Shown here piece by piece: positions 1 to 9,271 of a DNA stretch of 64,000 nt (positions are counted from its first letter, which is position 1; each line of letters starts with the position of its first letter). Location of the stretch: the NCBI GenBank assembly GCA_018367495.1, contig JAGZGB010000001.1, positions 14,882 to 78,881 of the forward strand. The letters are read 5' to 3'. The DNA comes from Veillonella sp. Lineage in GTDB: Bacteria; Bacillota_C; Negativicutes; Veillonellales; Veillonellaceae. Under the pieces are notes generated by a model. The model did no database searches. It saw only the letters and a program-made list of their open reading frames with translations, and was not told the DNA's origin. The position numbers and the translations under genes are program-made.

Positions 1-872
1 TCATAACGCTTCGCTAGATTTTGAACATCATGACCACGATATATCTCACGAGGCGCAATTAGTAAACGAGCTTGAGGGTATTCTTGTAATACTTGTTTAA
101 AGGTCTCAAATATTGTTTCTTCCTCACCCTTATGTGTACTACCAGCAATAATTATAGGATGATTATTACCAAAGCCAAACTCTTCAAGAAGAGATTGTTT
201 TTCTTCGTTTGATACAGTAGCGTACGTTTGGTCGTACTTCATATTCCCTGTTACAGTAATATCTGGTGTATGAGCTCCTAACACTTCAATATGTGCTGCA
301 TCAAACTTAGATTGCATACAAAAACGTTCAATAGAACGCAACATTTCTTTTGTGAACGCACTAATATATTTATAGCGTTTCATACTACGATCAGAAATCC
401 GCCCATTAACCATCATAACAGGAATATCTTCTGATTGCGCAATGCGCAAGAAATTTGGCCAAATTTCTGTTTCTACAAGTAAGATAGTAATAGGTTTAAT
501 AATATGCAAAATCTTACGTGTCAAATAAGGCAAATCAAGAGGAAAGAAAATAATACCTTCTGCCTCCGGAATAATGCGATGTGCCATTGCATGACCTGTA
601 GCAGTTACGACAGATACGACCACAACGGCTTCAGGAAATTCCTTTTTTACCTCTTTTACTAACGGACTAGTAGCTACAATTTCCCCTACAGAAGCAGCAT
701 GAATCCAAATAGCACGACGTCCTTCAATTTTCTTTAGTAATGAGGCTGGCATATAGCCTGCACTCTGTTTGATACGCTCATAAAATCCATCTTCAAAGGC
801 GAGACGGTATAAAATAACCGGAATCAAGCCAATCCAATAAAATATGAGCAATACATTATATATCCAGTACAT
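1..872 (-). CDS. kdtA: Kdo transferase WaaA/KdtA (3' end cut off by window edge)
   Basis: Transfers Kdo from CMP-Kdo to the lipid A precursor on the inner face of the inner membrane. About 290 codons are visible and the C-terminus lies beyond base 1. The protein opens with a hydrophobic anchor (residues 4-22). The GT30 motif ASVGE follows, with its presumed catalytic Glu near residue 64, and then the start of the second Rossmann domain (AGSTHKGEEE). The ATG at 870-872 lies two bases after the msbA stop, so it is the last visible gene of the lpxI-lpxB-msbA-kdtA operon. Only the truncation is odd. Family assignment is firm. Confidence 0.95.
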   Translation of the reverse strand, partial: MYWIYNVLLIFYWIGLIPVILYRLAFEDGFYERIKQSAGYMPASLLKKIEGRRAIWIHAASVGEIVATSPLVKEVKKEFPEAVVVVSVVTATGHAMAHRIIPEAEGIIFFPLDLPYLTRKILHIIKPITILLVETEIWPNFLRIAQSEDIPVMMVNGRISDRSMKRYKYISAFTKEMLRSIERFCMQSKFDAAHIEVLGAHTPDITVTGNMKYDQTYATVSNEEKQSLLEEFGFGNNHPIIIAGSTHKGEEETIFETFKQVLQEYPQARLLIAPREIYRGHDVQNLAKRY

Positions 873-874
873 GG

Positions 875-2605
875 TTATCCTTTGTTGGAGAATTGAACGG
901 AATAGAGATGATTGTACAATCCGCCATTAACAGCTAATAGCTCTTGGTGAGTCCCCTGCTCTACCAAGTGGCCTTGATTAAGTACAACAATTTGATGAGC
1001 ATTTTGAACTGTGCTCAATCGATGGGCAATAACAAATGCAGTACGCCCTTTCATGAGGCGATCTAGTGCCTCTTGTACAAGTTTTTCACTCTCTGTATCT
1101 AATGCAGATGTGGCTTCATCCAAGATTAGAATACGAGGATCTTTTAAAATAGCACGTGCAATGGCTACCCGTTGACGTTGACCGCCAGATAAGGAGCTGC
1201 CTCGCTCACCTACAACTGTATCGAGACCATCAGGCATCTTTTCTACGAACTCAAGAACATTAGCAGCCTTAGCAGCTTCATATACCTCTTCATCAGTAGC
1301 ATCTAATCGACCATACAAGATATTCTCTTTAATTGTGGCATTAAATAATACTGTTTCTTGTGGTACAAGTCCGATTTGCTCACGTAATGATTTAAATGTA
1401 ACATCTTTTACATTATAACCATCAATGGTAAGAGCGCCACCCGTTACATCGTAGAAGCGAGGTAACAAGTTAGCAAGAGTCGTTTTACCTGCTCCAGATG
1501 GACCAACAAGGGCTACACTTTCACCAGCCTTAACAGACAACGTGAAGTTTTCAAGCGCCGTTTTTTCACCATCATAAGAGAAGGAAACATCTTTAAACTC
1601 TACATCGCCTTTAATAGATGGCAACGTAATAGCATCAGCTTTTTCTACAACATCAGTTTTAGTATCTAAGATTTCAAATACACGATCAGCTGCTGCTAAG
1701 GCTTTTTGAATGTTACCATACACTTGGCTCAAGCGTTTTACCGGGTTGGACAAATTAATGGCATAAATCAAGAAAGCAATCAAAGAGCCTGCTGTAATAG
1801 TTCCTGTTACTACAGAATAGCCACCATACCAAAGAATGACTGCCACTGCAATAGCCGCAGAAAACTCAACCATTGGACTTAGTAAACTAGTCAACTTAGT
1901 AGCTTTAATAACAGCTTTAAAGTTGCGATCATTTTCATCTTCAAAACGCTTGCGTTCAAAATCTTCACGGGCGAAGGATTTCACAACACGAATTGCACTA
2001 ATAACCTCTTGTAAAAGGGCTGTAATGTCAGCCACACGACCTTGTACATCATGACCTGCGACGCGAAGCTTTTTACCAAATACATTGATAATGACCAACA
2101 CTACAGGAACCGTAATAAAGGTAACGAGTGTCAATTTCCAGTCAATGAGAAGCATAGACACGAGAGAACCTATCAGTGTTACAGATTCTGTAATAAAGGA
2201 AATTAAGTTATCCACTACAGCAGACTGAAGCGCAGCAACGTCATTTGTAAGATTACTCATGATAACGCCTGTTTTACGGCGGTCAAAATAAGATAAACTT
2301 AATTTTTGCAAGTGATTAAAAATAGCCTCACGGACATCGATGATGACACGTTGTCCAATGTAGGACATATTATAGGTTTGACCATAGGTAGCAAAGCCAC
2401 GAATTAAGAATATAAGAATGATAGCCCCTACAATGAGGTTCAACATAAACATATTCTTTTCATCTAATACTTGGTCTACTACATTTTTAATTAACCAAGG
2501 AACTACCAAGTAGGCTGCAGCCGCAACAATCATGCAAAATACTGCAAAGATCATGCGTTTATAATAAGGCTTTACAAAATATAAGAGCCTAGAGTAACTA
2601 TTCAT
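875..2605 (-). CDS. msbA: Lipid A export ABC transporter MsbA
   Basis: A half-transporter that flips lipid A-core across the inner membrane. It has 576 residues, the usual size: a six-helix membrane domain (about 1-310) fused to an ATPase domain (about 330-576). The ATPase shows Walker A GPSGAGKTT, signature LSGGQRQR, Walker B ILILDEATSALD and the switch His in AHRLST. The start overlaps the end of lpxB by 8 bp, which suggests translational coupling, and kdtA follows at once. This lipid A operon context separates it from other multidrug half-transporters with the same architecture. Confidence 0.95.
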   Translation of the reverse strand: MNSYSRLLYFVKPYYKRMIFAVFCMIVAAAAYLVVPWLIKNVVDQVLDEKNMFMLNLIVGAIILIFLIRGFATYGQTYNMSYIGQRVIIDVREAIFNHLQKLSLSYFDRRKTGVIMSNLTNDVAALQSAVVDNLISFITESVTLIGSLVSMLLIDWKLTLVTFITVPVVLVIINVFGKKLRVAGHDVQGRVADITALLQEVISAIRVVKSFAREDFERKRFEDENDRNFKAVIKATKLTSLLSPMVEFSAAIAVAVILWYGGYSVVTGTITAGSLIAFLIYAINLSNPVKRLSQVYGNIQKALAAADRVFEILDTKTDVVEKADAITLPSIKGDVEFKDVSFSYDGEKTALENFTLSVKAGESVALVGPSGAGKTTLANLLPRFYDVTGGALTIDGYNVKDVTFKSLREQIGLVPQETVLFNATIKENILYGRLDATDEEVYEAAKAANVLEFVEKMPDGLDTVVGERGSSLSGGQRQRVAIARAILKDPRILILDEATSALDTESEKLVQEALDRLMKGRTAFVIAHRLSTVQNAHQIVVLNQGHLVEQGTHQELLAVNGGLYNHLYSVQFSNKG

Positions 2606-3740
2606 TACATTTCTCCTTACCGAGATTATATACTAATTCCGCTACACGCTTTACGGCGCCTGGTTCACCTAATTTATGATGTACTTCACGCAATTCACTG
2701 CGCATAGCTTTATTTTTCTCAACATCAGTTAGAAGAGGTTCCACTAAAGATACAATAGCCTGTGGTGTAACAGAATCTTGTAATAATTCAGGAATTACCT
2801 CTTTACCAGCCACAATATTAGGCAATCCTACATGTGATACATTTACTACCATTTTTCCAATACCATAAGTAATTGGGGAGACACGGTACAGTAACACTGT
2901 CGGTAATTCCATCATTGCTGTTTCCAACGTAGCAGTTCCTGATGCGGCAAGGCACACATCACAAATCTGCATCAAGTCATACGTATGGTCTTCTGTAATC
3001 GTAACAGGCACCTTATGGGCATCGATAAAGGTTTCCAGCTCACTGCGATCGATGGTATGTGCTCGAGGTAAGAAGAATTGAATATCTTCATGGTTTGCCA
3101 TCAATTGCTCACCACTTTTTAACATCGTATCAAGCAATGATAAAACCTCTTGCTTGCGACTGCCAGGCATGAGTAAAACCTTTTTAGCCTCTTTACGGGC
3201 TCCAAAATATTCCTCAGCCTCATCTTTAGTCATTGTAGGATGTACGATATCCAATAAAGGATGCCCTACAAATTCTACATCGCATTTATATTTGCGATAC
3301 GCTTCTGCTTCAAAAGGAAATATAGATGCTACCTTAGTGACATACTTGCGAATCGTATTGCCACGGCTACTATGCCATGCCCAAATTGTAGGGGCAATGT
3401 AATATAGAACAGGAATCCCTAATTCATGAGCTACGGCTGCCAGCTTCATATTAAATCCAGGATAGTCTACACATACGAGAATATCCGGTTTTTCCTTCAT
3501 CATGACACGTTTTAAATAGGTGCGAAGTTTAAAGAATTTTGGTAAGGATTTGACAATCTCTACAATCCCTATAACACCTAAGTTTTTAATATCGTATACG
3601 ATGCGAACACCAGCGCGTTCCATCAAGGTGCCACCCATACCAAACATATCGACCGAAGGATCTATTTCTTTTAGTGCATTTGCAACGCTGGCCGCATGAG
3701 TATCACCGGATGCTTCTCCGGCAGAAAACATGACTTTCAT
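2598..3740 (-). CDS. lpxB: Lipid-A-disaccharide synthase
   Basis: A peripheral membrane glycosyltransferase (GT19) that joins lipid X to UDP-2,3-diacylglucosamine to form the lipid A disaccharide. It has 380 residues, as is usual. It starts with the family motif SAGEASGD, and MLPGSRKQEV marks the C-terminal nucleotide-binding half. ATASGTATLE-type residues near position 265 (AASGTATLE) are also typical. It overlaps lpxI by one base and msbA by 8 bp, and follows the enzyme that makes one of its substrates. Confidence 0.96.
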   Translation of the reverse strand: MKVMFSAGEASGDTHAASVANALKEIDPSVDMFGMGGTLMERAGVRIVYDIKNLGVIGIVEIVKSLPKFFKLRTYLKRVMMKEKPDILVCVDYPGFNMKLAAVAHELGIPVLYYIAPTIWAWHSSRGNTIRKYVTKVASIFPFEAEAYRKYKCDVEFVGHPLLDIVHPTMTKDEAEEYFGARKEAKKVLLMPGSRKQEVLSLLDTMLKSGEQLMANHEDIQFFLPRAHTIDRSELETFIDAHKVPVTITEDHTYDLMQICDVCLAASGTATLETAMMELPTVLLYRVSPITYGIGKMVVNVSHVGLPNIVAGKEVIPELLQDSVTPQAIVSLVEPLLTDVEKNKAMRSELREVHHKLGEPGAVKRVAELVYNLGKEKCNE

Positions 3741-4576
3741 TATGCATCCTTTCTGGAATTCACAAATTCTTGGTCTACAGCACAGATGACAATACCATGG
3801 CGATTAGCCATATCAAGTACGTCTTCTTGCTGAACAAAAATAGTCTTTTCTGCTTCAACAGCTAACACTTTACAGCCACTGTCAATCATAGACATTAATG
3901 TTTTAATCCCCACAGCAGGTACATCAAAACGCACGTCTTGATTTGGCTTTTCTGTTTTAACTACAACTGCATCGCCACGACCTAACTCACCGCCACGCAA
4001 AATGCACTTATCAGTACCTTCAATAGCCTCGATAGCCATTGCCGCTTTGTGCTTAACAACAACAGTTTGTCCAATATCAAGACCACCCATTTGTTTTGCT
4101 AATTCAAAGCCAAAGCAAATATCCGCCCATTGCTCATCAGTTGGTTGTGCTTTTGAAAGCACCCCCACCTTTGGCATAAATGGTTTTAGATATACGGTTT
4201 GATCTAAAACTTTAAATCCTTCTCTTTCGATTTCATCAACGATGGCAAGCATAATCGTGTCATCCTTGCGATTTTTCAAACGTTTAAGCACGCCTAATGT
4301 TTTCAAGTCTGGGAAAGCAAGGCCCTTAAAAAGAATTTCTTTAGTAACTTTGCCTAACATGGTTAACTCCACAACACCTTCATTTTTCAAGGTTTTGAAG
4401 ATTTTACCTAGTTTAGCAACACTAATATCATAGAAAGCATCGGCCTCAGCCTTCAAAGCCGGGTCTACATCTGGAACCACGCCGATAACAACTACCTCGT
4501 GACCTAATACATGAGCGGCACGCATGAATTCTACAGGTAAAACTCCAATGCCTGCAATCAATCCTACCTTTGCCAA
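3740..4576 (-). CDS. lpxI: UDP-2,3-diacylglucosamine pyrophosphatase LpxI
   Basis: Hydrolyses UDP-2,3-diacylglucosamine to lipid X, the step done by LpxH in E. coli; LpxI is the unrelated replacement found in many other diderms. The 278 residues match the LpxI (DUF1009) family: an N-terminal AGIGVLPVEF segment and a C-terminal domain with GTDKCILRGGEL. The start codon is TTG (4574-4576), set by a strong AGGAGG seven bases upstream. It is the first gene of the lpxI-lpxB-msbA-kdtA operon. No LpxH-like gene is present in the window. Confidence 0.93.
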   Translation of the reverse strand: MAKVGLIAGIGVLPVEFMRAAHVLGHEVVVIGVVPDVDPALKAEADAFYDISVAKLGKIFKTLKNEGVVELTMLGKVTKEILFKGLAFPDLKTLGVLKRLKNRKDDTIMLAIVDEIEREGFKVLDQTVYLKPFMPKVGVLSKAQPTDEQWADICFGFELAKQMGGLDIGQTVVVKHKAAMAIEAIEGTDKCILRGGELGRGDAVVVKTEKPNQDVRFDVPAVGIKTLMSMIDSGCKVLAVEAEKTIFVQQEDVLDMANRHGIVICAVDQEFVNSRKDA

Positions 4577-4620
4577 GACTATACCTCCTAGATGACCTAC
4601 GGCCTATATATCAATTAGTA

Positions 4621-4650
4621 ATTACAAATTTACAATAAATAATGCCTCAA
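4621..4650 (-). promoter_or_regulatory. Possible promoter of the lpxI-lpxB-msbA-kdtA operon
   Basis: Read on the minus strand: -35 TTGAGG (4645-4650), 18-base spacer, -10 TGTAAT (4621-4626), about 45 bases before the lpxI start. Both boxes are imperfect, and the surrounding AT richness makes chance matches likely. Confidence 0.35.
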
Positions 4651-4909
4651 AAAAGACATAATCATATACAATATATTGTACTATAAATGGATACTTTTTA
4701 CCATTAAAACACTATGTTTTATGCCTATTTCTTCAACATTTTAACAGAATTATTTTAATCCTAATTTTACAACTCAGGAACGTAAAATATATTCAAATAT
4801 TTTTATCAAAATATTTTATATTAATGAACTACTATTATAAAATTCTTATCCCATTAAAAGCCTAAATTTTATAGATCATATAAAAATATTAATATTTATA
4901 GATTACACA

Positions 4910-4940
4910 AAAAGACCTCGTACATTGTACGAGGTCTTTT
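4910..4940 (-). terminator. Terminator after lpxA
   Basis: A near-perfect 15-bp stem (arms start AAAAGACCTCG at 4910 and end at 4940) lies just past the lpxA stop. On the minus strand the stem runs into a T-rich tract. It ends the lpxC-fabZ-lpxA unit. Confidence 0.9.
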
Positions 4941-4943
4941 GAA

Positions 4944-5765
4944 TTAGTCGCGACGTGTACGCATAATACCACGATCGGCATTGCGTAAGAAGCGTAATAA
5001 ATTTTCAATTTCTACAGAAGAATCAAGCTGCATTTCCATTTCTTCAATAGCCTTAGATAAACTAAAACCAGAACGATAAATAATACGGAATGCTTGTTTC
5101 AAATCTCGGCGTACTTCTTCTGAAATACCTGCACGAGATAAGCCAACAGAGTTAAGGCCGATAACACGCGCTGGTTGACCATCAGCAATAACGTATGGTG
5201 GAATATCTTGGACCACCTTAGCCATGCCACCAACCATAGCATTTCGACCAATCTTAACAAATTGATGAATACCTGCAAGGCCACCAATAACTACGCGATC
5301 TTCAACGATAGCGTGACCAGCTAAGCCTGCACAGTTACTCATAATTACATTATTGCCAACAATACAGTTATGAGCCACATGTGTACATGCTTGAAGCAAG
5401 CAGTTATTGCCTACACGTGTTTCTTCACCTTCGCCAGTAGCGCGGCTAATAGTGACAAATTCACGGATAACCGTTTCATCGCCAATATTACAATAGCTTT
5501 TTTCGCCTTTGAATTTTAAATCTTGCGGTTCCAACCCAATAGATGCGCTAGGGTAAATCTCACAACGCTTACCAATGGTTGTCCAACCACCAATTACAAC
5601 ATGTGCACCGATTTGTGTACCATCGCCAATTTCGACATGTTCGCCGATTATAGCGCCAGGACCTACGATTACATCTTTGCCCAATTTAGCATTTGGATGG
5701 ACTATGGCTGTACTATGGATGTTGGATTCTGCATTTTCCATGCCTACAACTATCACTACAATCAC
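4944..5765 (-). CDS. lpxA: UDP-N-acetylglucosamine acyltransferase
   Basis: First committed step of lipid A synthesis: transfers 3-hydroxyacyl from ACP to UDP-GlcNAc. The protein is a left-handed beta helix of hexapeptide repeats (about residues 14-195) with the catalytic His in HVAHNCIVG, then a C-terminal helical domain. The longest frame starts at GTG 5765, but that codon abuts the GAGGAG. GTG 5756 has the better spacing (8 bases), and ATG 5741 is where most homologues begin but is too far from that site. Last gene of lpxC-fabZ-lpxA, with a terminator just beyond. Confidence 0.95.
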   Translation of the reverse strand: MIVVIVVGMENAESNIHSTAIVHPNAKLGKDVIVGPGAIIGEHVEIGDGTQIGAHVVIGGWTTIGKRCEIYPSASIGLEPQDLKFKGEKSYCNIGDETVIREFVTISRATGEGEETRVGNNCLLQACTHVAHNCIVGNNVIMSNCAGLAGHAIVEDRVVIGGLAGIHQFVKIGRNAMVGGMAKVVQDIPPYVIADGQPARVIGLNSVGLSRAGISEEVRRDLKQAFRIIYRSGFSLSKAIEEMEMQLDSSVEIENLLRFLRNADRGIMRTRRD

Positions 5766-5775
5766 TCCTCAATCA

Positions 5776-6201
5776 TTATACAAGGGCAAACATGTATTCA
5801 CCGCTAGCGCACAATTTGTCGCCAACATAGGCACGGCCTTCAACCTTACCCATTTTACCTTTGATTTTTACAATATCAACTTCCATACGCACTTGATCAC
5901 CAGGTTTTACAGGATGACGGAAACGAACTTTATCAATACCTGTAAACATAGGTGTAAGACCGCGGTTTTCTTCAGGATATAGCAAAGCAATACCACCAAC
6001 TTGTGCAATAGCCTCAGTCAATAACACGCCTGGCATTACTGGATTACCTGGGAAGTGACCTTGGAAGAACAATTCGTTGAATGTAGCATTTTTAATGCCC
6101 ACAGCGCGTTTCATAGGTTCTAACTCAACGATGCGATCTACCAAAAGCATAGGATAACGATGAGGTAAAATTTCTAAAATGTCTTCGTGATTAAGAATCA
6201 T
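5776..6201 (-). CDS. fabZ: 3-hydroxyacyl-ACP dehydratase FabZ
   Basis: Dehydrates 3-hydroxyacyl-ACP in fatty acid elongation and so competes with LpxA for the same acyl-ACP pool. It has 141 residues and a single hot-dog fold. The catalytic His is in GHFPGNPVMPG and the Glu in LLTEAIAQ; the N-terminal HRYPMLLVDR is also typical. It overlaps lpxC by 4 bp and sits between lpxC and lpxA. That arrangement, common in diderms, links lipid A and phospholipid synthesis. Confidence 0.96.
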   Translation of the reverse strand: MILNHEDILEILPHRYPMLLVDRIVELEPMKRAVGIKNATFNELFFQGHFPGNPVMPGVLLTEAIAQVGGIALLYPEENRGLTPMFTGIDKVRFRHPVKPGDQVRMEVDIVKIKGKMGKVEGRAYVGDKLCASGEYMFALV

Positions 6202-7037
6202 GGCTGTGTCTCCCTTATTTCTTCCATTATACTACGAGCCAATTTTGAGTTTAATTCATGACTCGATTTCATAGCAATTACATGACCTTCGATTCGTCCT
6301 AATAAGAATAAGTCGCCTACTACGTCTAATGCCTTATGACGAACTAATTCGTCATCAAAGCGAGGTACAGACAAACACTTCTCATCATCATAAACTAACG
6401 CATTATCTAAGGTACCACCTTTTGCAAGGCCCATAGCCTGTAATTGTTCTAATTCTTTCATAAATCCGATAGTTCTAGCAGCACTAATATGCTCTTTAAA
6501 GTATTCTGGTGAAACCTCAAAATCGCAATTTTGCGTACCAAGTAACGGATGACTGTTAACCGATGTAAATGTAATGCGATAGCCATCGTATGGCAAAATA
6601 ACTATAAAACGATCACCATCATAAATAGTATGAGAGCGAGTTATTTTATATACATGACGTGGTGCTGTTTGTTCTTGAATGCCAGCCTCTTCTATAAGGC
6701 CTACAAAAATAGCACTACTACCATCACCTACAGCAGGTTCAGGAGAATCCATCTCGATATAACAGTTATCAATATTCATAGCACTGAACGCAGCCATAAC
6801 ATGTTCTACAGTGAAAACCTTCGCTTCACCATTTTCCAATGTAGTAGCGCGCATAGTGTTCGTCACATTATCAATGTGTGCTCGCACAGAAGGATGACCT
6901 TCAATGTCCGTGCGGATAAACACAATTCCTGTATTTTCAGGTGCAGGTTTAAAAACCATATTCACTGGTTCACCGCTATGAAGGCCAATCCCTTGATATG
7001 AAATAGCCTGTTTAATTGTTTGTTGTGGCTTACTCAT
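6198..7037 (-). CDS. lpxC: UDP-3-O-acyl-N-acetylglucosamine deacetylase
   Basis: Zinc deacetylase, the committed and usually regulated step of lipid A synthesis. It has 279 residues with two alpha/beta domains. The N-terminal motif is GIGLHSGEPV. Zinc ligands are visible: the His in VEHVMAAF and the HKALDVVGD motif (His and Asp), with the catalytic Glu likely in VEHVM. First gene of the lpxC-fabZ-lpxA operon, behind a strong promoter (7088-7116). Confidence 0.96.
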   Translation of the reverse strand: MSKPQQTIKQAISYQGIGLHSGEPVNMVFKPAPENTGIVFIRTDIEGHPSVRAHIDNVTNTMRATTLENGEAKVFTVEHVMAAFSAMNIDNCYIEMDSPEPAVGDGSSAIFVGLIEEAGIQEQTAPRHVYKITRSHTIYDGDRFIVILPYDGYRITFTSVNSHPLLGTQNCDFEVSPEYFKEHISAARTIGFMKELEQLQAMGLAKGGTLDNALVYDDEKCLSVPRFDDELVRHKALDVVGDLFLLGRIEGHVIAMKSSHELNSKLARSIMEEIRETQP

Positions 7038-7087
7038 AAGAAAGTCCTTTCATAATCTGAATTCACGTTTACTATACACCAATATGT

Positions 7088-7116
7088 ATTATACCCTATT
7101 TGCATAGGTGATACAA
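7088..7116 (-). promoter_or_regulatory. Promoter of lpxC-fabZ-lpxA
   Basis: Minus strand: -35 TTGTAT (7111-7116), 17-base spacer, perfect -10 TATAAT (7088-7093), about 50 bases upstream of the lpxC ATG. Confidence 0.65.
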
Positions 7117-7210
7117 GAAATTTACCATATATTCAATGATTTTGAAAGCATTTTTCACATAATTAACTTTATATAAATTTAATTATAGTTAGTACTTTAT
7201 ACACTGCAAA

Positions 7211-7288
7211 ATAAAAAGAGACTTTACTATGCTTTATTCATGCGGCATCTAAATCGACACTGTACAAATATACATGTAAAATCTCTTT
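7211..7288 (-). terminator. Long-loop terminator after lpxL
   Basis: Arms of 13 bases (7276-7288 and 7215-7227) pair with one G.U. On the minus strand they are followed by a T-rich tract (from 7217 down to 7211). The loop of about 48 bases is unusually long and contains the smaller palindrome ATGCGGCAT. It lies just past the lpxL stop and before the lpxC promoter. Confidence 0.6.
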
Positions 7289-7299
7289 ATATTTAATAA

Positions 7300-8202
7300 T
7301 TAGTGATATACATCTGGCGGAGTTTCAATCTGCTCGCCATAGAAACGACGTGTCCACTTCCAACGGTTATGAAGCCAGAACCAATCTTCAGGATATCTTC
7401 TAATATAATCTTCAATAAACTCATTTAAAAGCGTTGTTGTTACCGCTATATCACGTTTTTTATCATCTGTACGCTCCACATAAATTGGTGGATGCACTTC
7501 AATCTCATGCTTCTCAGAAAATGGACTATAATGTATTGTCACAAAAATGATAGGTACATCTTGCATACGAGCCAGTACAGCTGGACCAGCAGCCGTCAAT
7601 GTTTCATAACCAAAGAATGGTACAAGAACACCATCATCACCAGGATCCTGATCCATAATAAGGCCTAAAAAAGCACCTTTTTTTAGCTCATTGATCATTT
7701 CCCGCACACCAGTTTTATAAGTCACATGTTGGTGCATAATCTGACGATATTCATTGATAAACTTATCGGCATCACCATTCTGTTTCATGGCCACAGAAAT
7801 CAACGGATACCCTTCCGAAGCAAGAACCCCCCCAAGGAGTTCCCAGTTGCCACTGTGAACAGCCGCCAAGATTGCGCCTCGACCATTTTCTAAAGCATCA
7901 TCTAAGTACTCTTTGTTAATAAACTCTACCATGTCTTTGTATGCACCATCCTTAATTTCAGGATAGCGTAATACATCAATAATCATACGACCAAAGCGTG
8001 TAGTACTAGCTTTCGCAATACGTCGAGCTTCCTTGGGGTCATCGGTAATATTACAGAATAGAATTTGGCCTATCGCTAGGCGCTTGCGTTTAGGCGGTAC
8101 CGCTAACCACGCAATTTCACCAAGCAATGTACCAATAGCATATTGCAACCCTTTAGGTAATAAGCAAATAAAGGCACTAAAGATTTTCATAAACCTATAC
8201 AT
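7300..8202 (-). CDS. lpxL: Lipid A late acyltransferase (LpxL/HtrB family)
   Basis: Adds a secondary acyl chain to Kdo-lipid A at the inner membrane. It has 300 residues with an N-terminal membrane segment (about 1-28). The HX4E catalytic motif is HSGNWE near residue 115, followed by the conserved stretch containing MDQDPGDDG and PFFG. It ends with the family-typical PEDWFWLHNRWK. Last gene of the bamA-ompH-lpxD-lpxL unit, six bases after lpxD. LpxL and LpxM cannot be told apart from sequence alone. Confidence 0.9.
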   Translation of the reverse strand: MYRFMKIFSAFICLLPKGLQYAIGTLLGEIAWLAVPPKRKRLAIGQILFCNITDDPKEARRIAKASTTRFGRMIIDVLRYPEIKDGAYKDMVEFINKEYLDDALENGRGAILAAVHSGNWELLGGVLASEGYPLISVAMKQNGDADKFINEYRQIMHQHVTYKTGVREMINELKKGAFLGLIMDQDPGDDGVLVPFFGYETLTAAGPAVLARMQDVPIIFVTIHYSPFSEKHEIEVHPPIYVERTDDKKRDIAVTTTLLNEFIEDYIRRYPEDWFWLHNRWKWTRRFYGEQIETPPDVYH

Positions 8203-8208
8203 GGATTA

Positions 8209-9240
8209 TTAGCTCTCCTTAAGCTGTGCTTTCAAAGCGTCAACTTCTTTTTGTAATTGTTTTACAGTTTTCACCATATCTGGCAAACGATTTTCATAAG
8301 CAGCCAATTTTAACCATTCTTTATGCGGTCTCATCGGATATCCTGCCATAATAGAGTTGGATGGTACGTTACCAGTAATACCAGTTTTCCCAGCAAACTG
8401 TACATTATCTCCAATCGTAATATGACCAGTACAACCTGTTTGTCCTGCAAAAATAACATGGTTACCACATTTAGTACTACCCGCAATACCTACTTGGGCA
8501 ATCAAAAAGCAATCTTCACCAATTTCAACATTATGACCAAGATGAACTAGGTTGTCAATCTTCGTGCCACGACGAACTAATGTAGAACCCATTGTAGCAT
8601 TATCAATAGTTGTACAAGAACCAACTTCAACATCATCTTCAAGAATAACATTACCTACTTGCGGAATATGTGTATGCACACCGTTTTCAGTAGCAAAACC
8701 AAATCCTTCGCCACCAATGACTGCTTTAGCACGCAATACAACACGTTTGCCTAAAATACAGTTTTCATGAACAATGGCACCAGCATAAATGTCAGAACCT
8801 TCACCTACACGCACATTGTGTCCAATATAAACATATGGACGAATGGTTACATTATCACCAATAACTGCATTATCATTAATAACACAATAAGCACCAATAG
8901 CAACATTTTGTCCAATTGTTACATTTTCGCCAATAATAGCTGTACTATGCACTTCTCTAGGAACAACAACAGGTGGATGGAAGAGTTCTAACACTTGTGC
9001 AAATGCTACTTTTGCATTATCAACTACGATTTGTGCCATCGACGCCTCTTTCACTTCAGATTCAACGATGACAGCACCCGCTTGACATAATGCAATATGT
9101 TCAACATATTCACCTACTGCAAAAGTTATGGATTGTTTTGCGGCTTGATCAAAGCTACGTGTTTCAGTAATAACAATAGATTCATCGCCTATAACATGAC
9201 CGCCTACTAATGTTGCGAGTTCCTGTAAAGTTTTTTCCAA
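8209..9240 (-). CDS. lpxD: UDP-3-O-acylglucosamine N-acyltransferase
   Basis: Third step of lipid A synthesis: adds the N-linked 3-hydroxyacyl chain. It has 343 residues. An N-terminal uridine-binding domain (1-95) is followed by a long hexapeptide beta helix (about 100-310), with the catalytic His in HLGHNVEIGED, and a C-terminal helix. The start is TTG (9238-9240) behind a strong GGGGAGGAG. It follows the Skp-like genes, as lpxD follows skp in E. coli. Confidence 0.95.
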   Translation of the reverse strand: MEKTLQELATLVGGHVIGDESIVITETRSFDQAAKQSITFAVGEYVEHIALCQAGAVIVESEVKEASMAQIVVDNAKVAFAQVLELFHPPVVVPREVHSTAIIGENVTIGQNVAIGAYCVINDNAVIGDNVTIRPYVYIGHNVRVGEGSDIYAGAIVHENCILGKRVVLRAKAVIGGEGFGFATENGVHTHIPQVGNVILEDDVEVGSCTTIDNATMGSTLVRRGTKIDNLVHLGHNVEIGEDCFLIAQVGIAGSTKCGNHVIFAGQTGCTGHITIGDNVQFAGKTGITGNVPSNSIMAGYPMRPHKEWLKLAAYENRLPDMVKTVKQLQKEVDALKAQLKES

Positions 9241-9271
9241 GGTAAACTCCTCCCCCTGTGATAACCCTTAA

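Larger units (their letters stand above)
4577..4943. other. AT-rich intergenic region between lpxA and lpxI
   Basis: The only gap above 300 bases. It holds the lpxA terminator at its right end (4910-4940) and a possible lpxI promoter at its left end (4621-4650). The middle (about 4680-4900) is very AT-rich with short A/T inverted repeats such as around 4795-4830. I see no open reading frame with a ribosome binding site and no RNA gene. Confidence 0.7.

Noticed and set aside
4680..4900. Small RNA or origin-like AT-rich region
   Set aside because: No promoter-terminator pair of the right size and no DnaA-box cluster seen. Treated as ordinary AT-rich spacer.
5575..5982. Plus-strand frame spanning lpxA and fabZ
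   Set aside because: Antisense shadow of two conserved genes.
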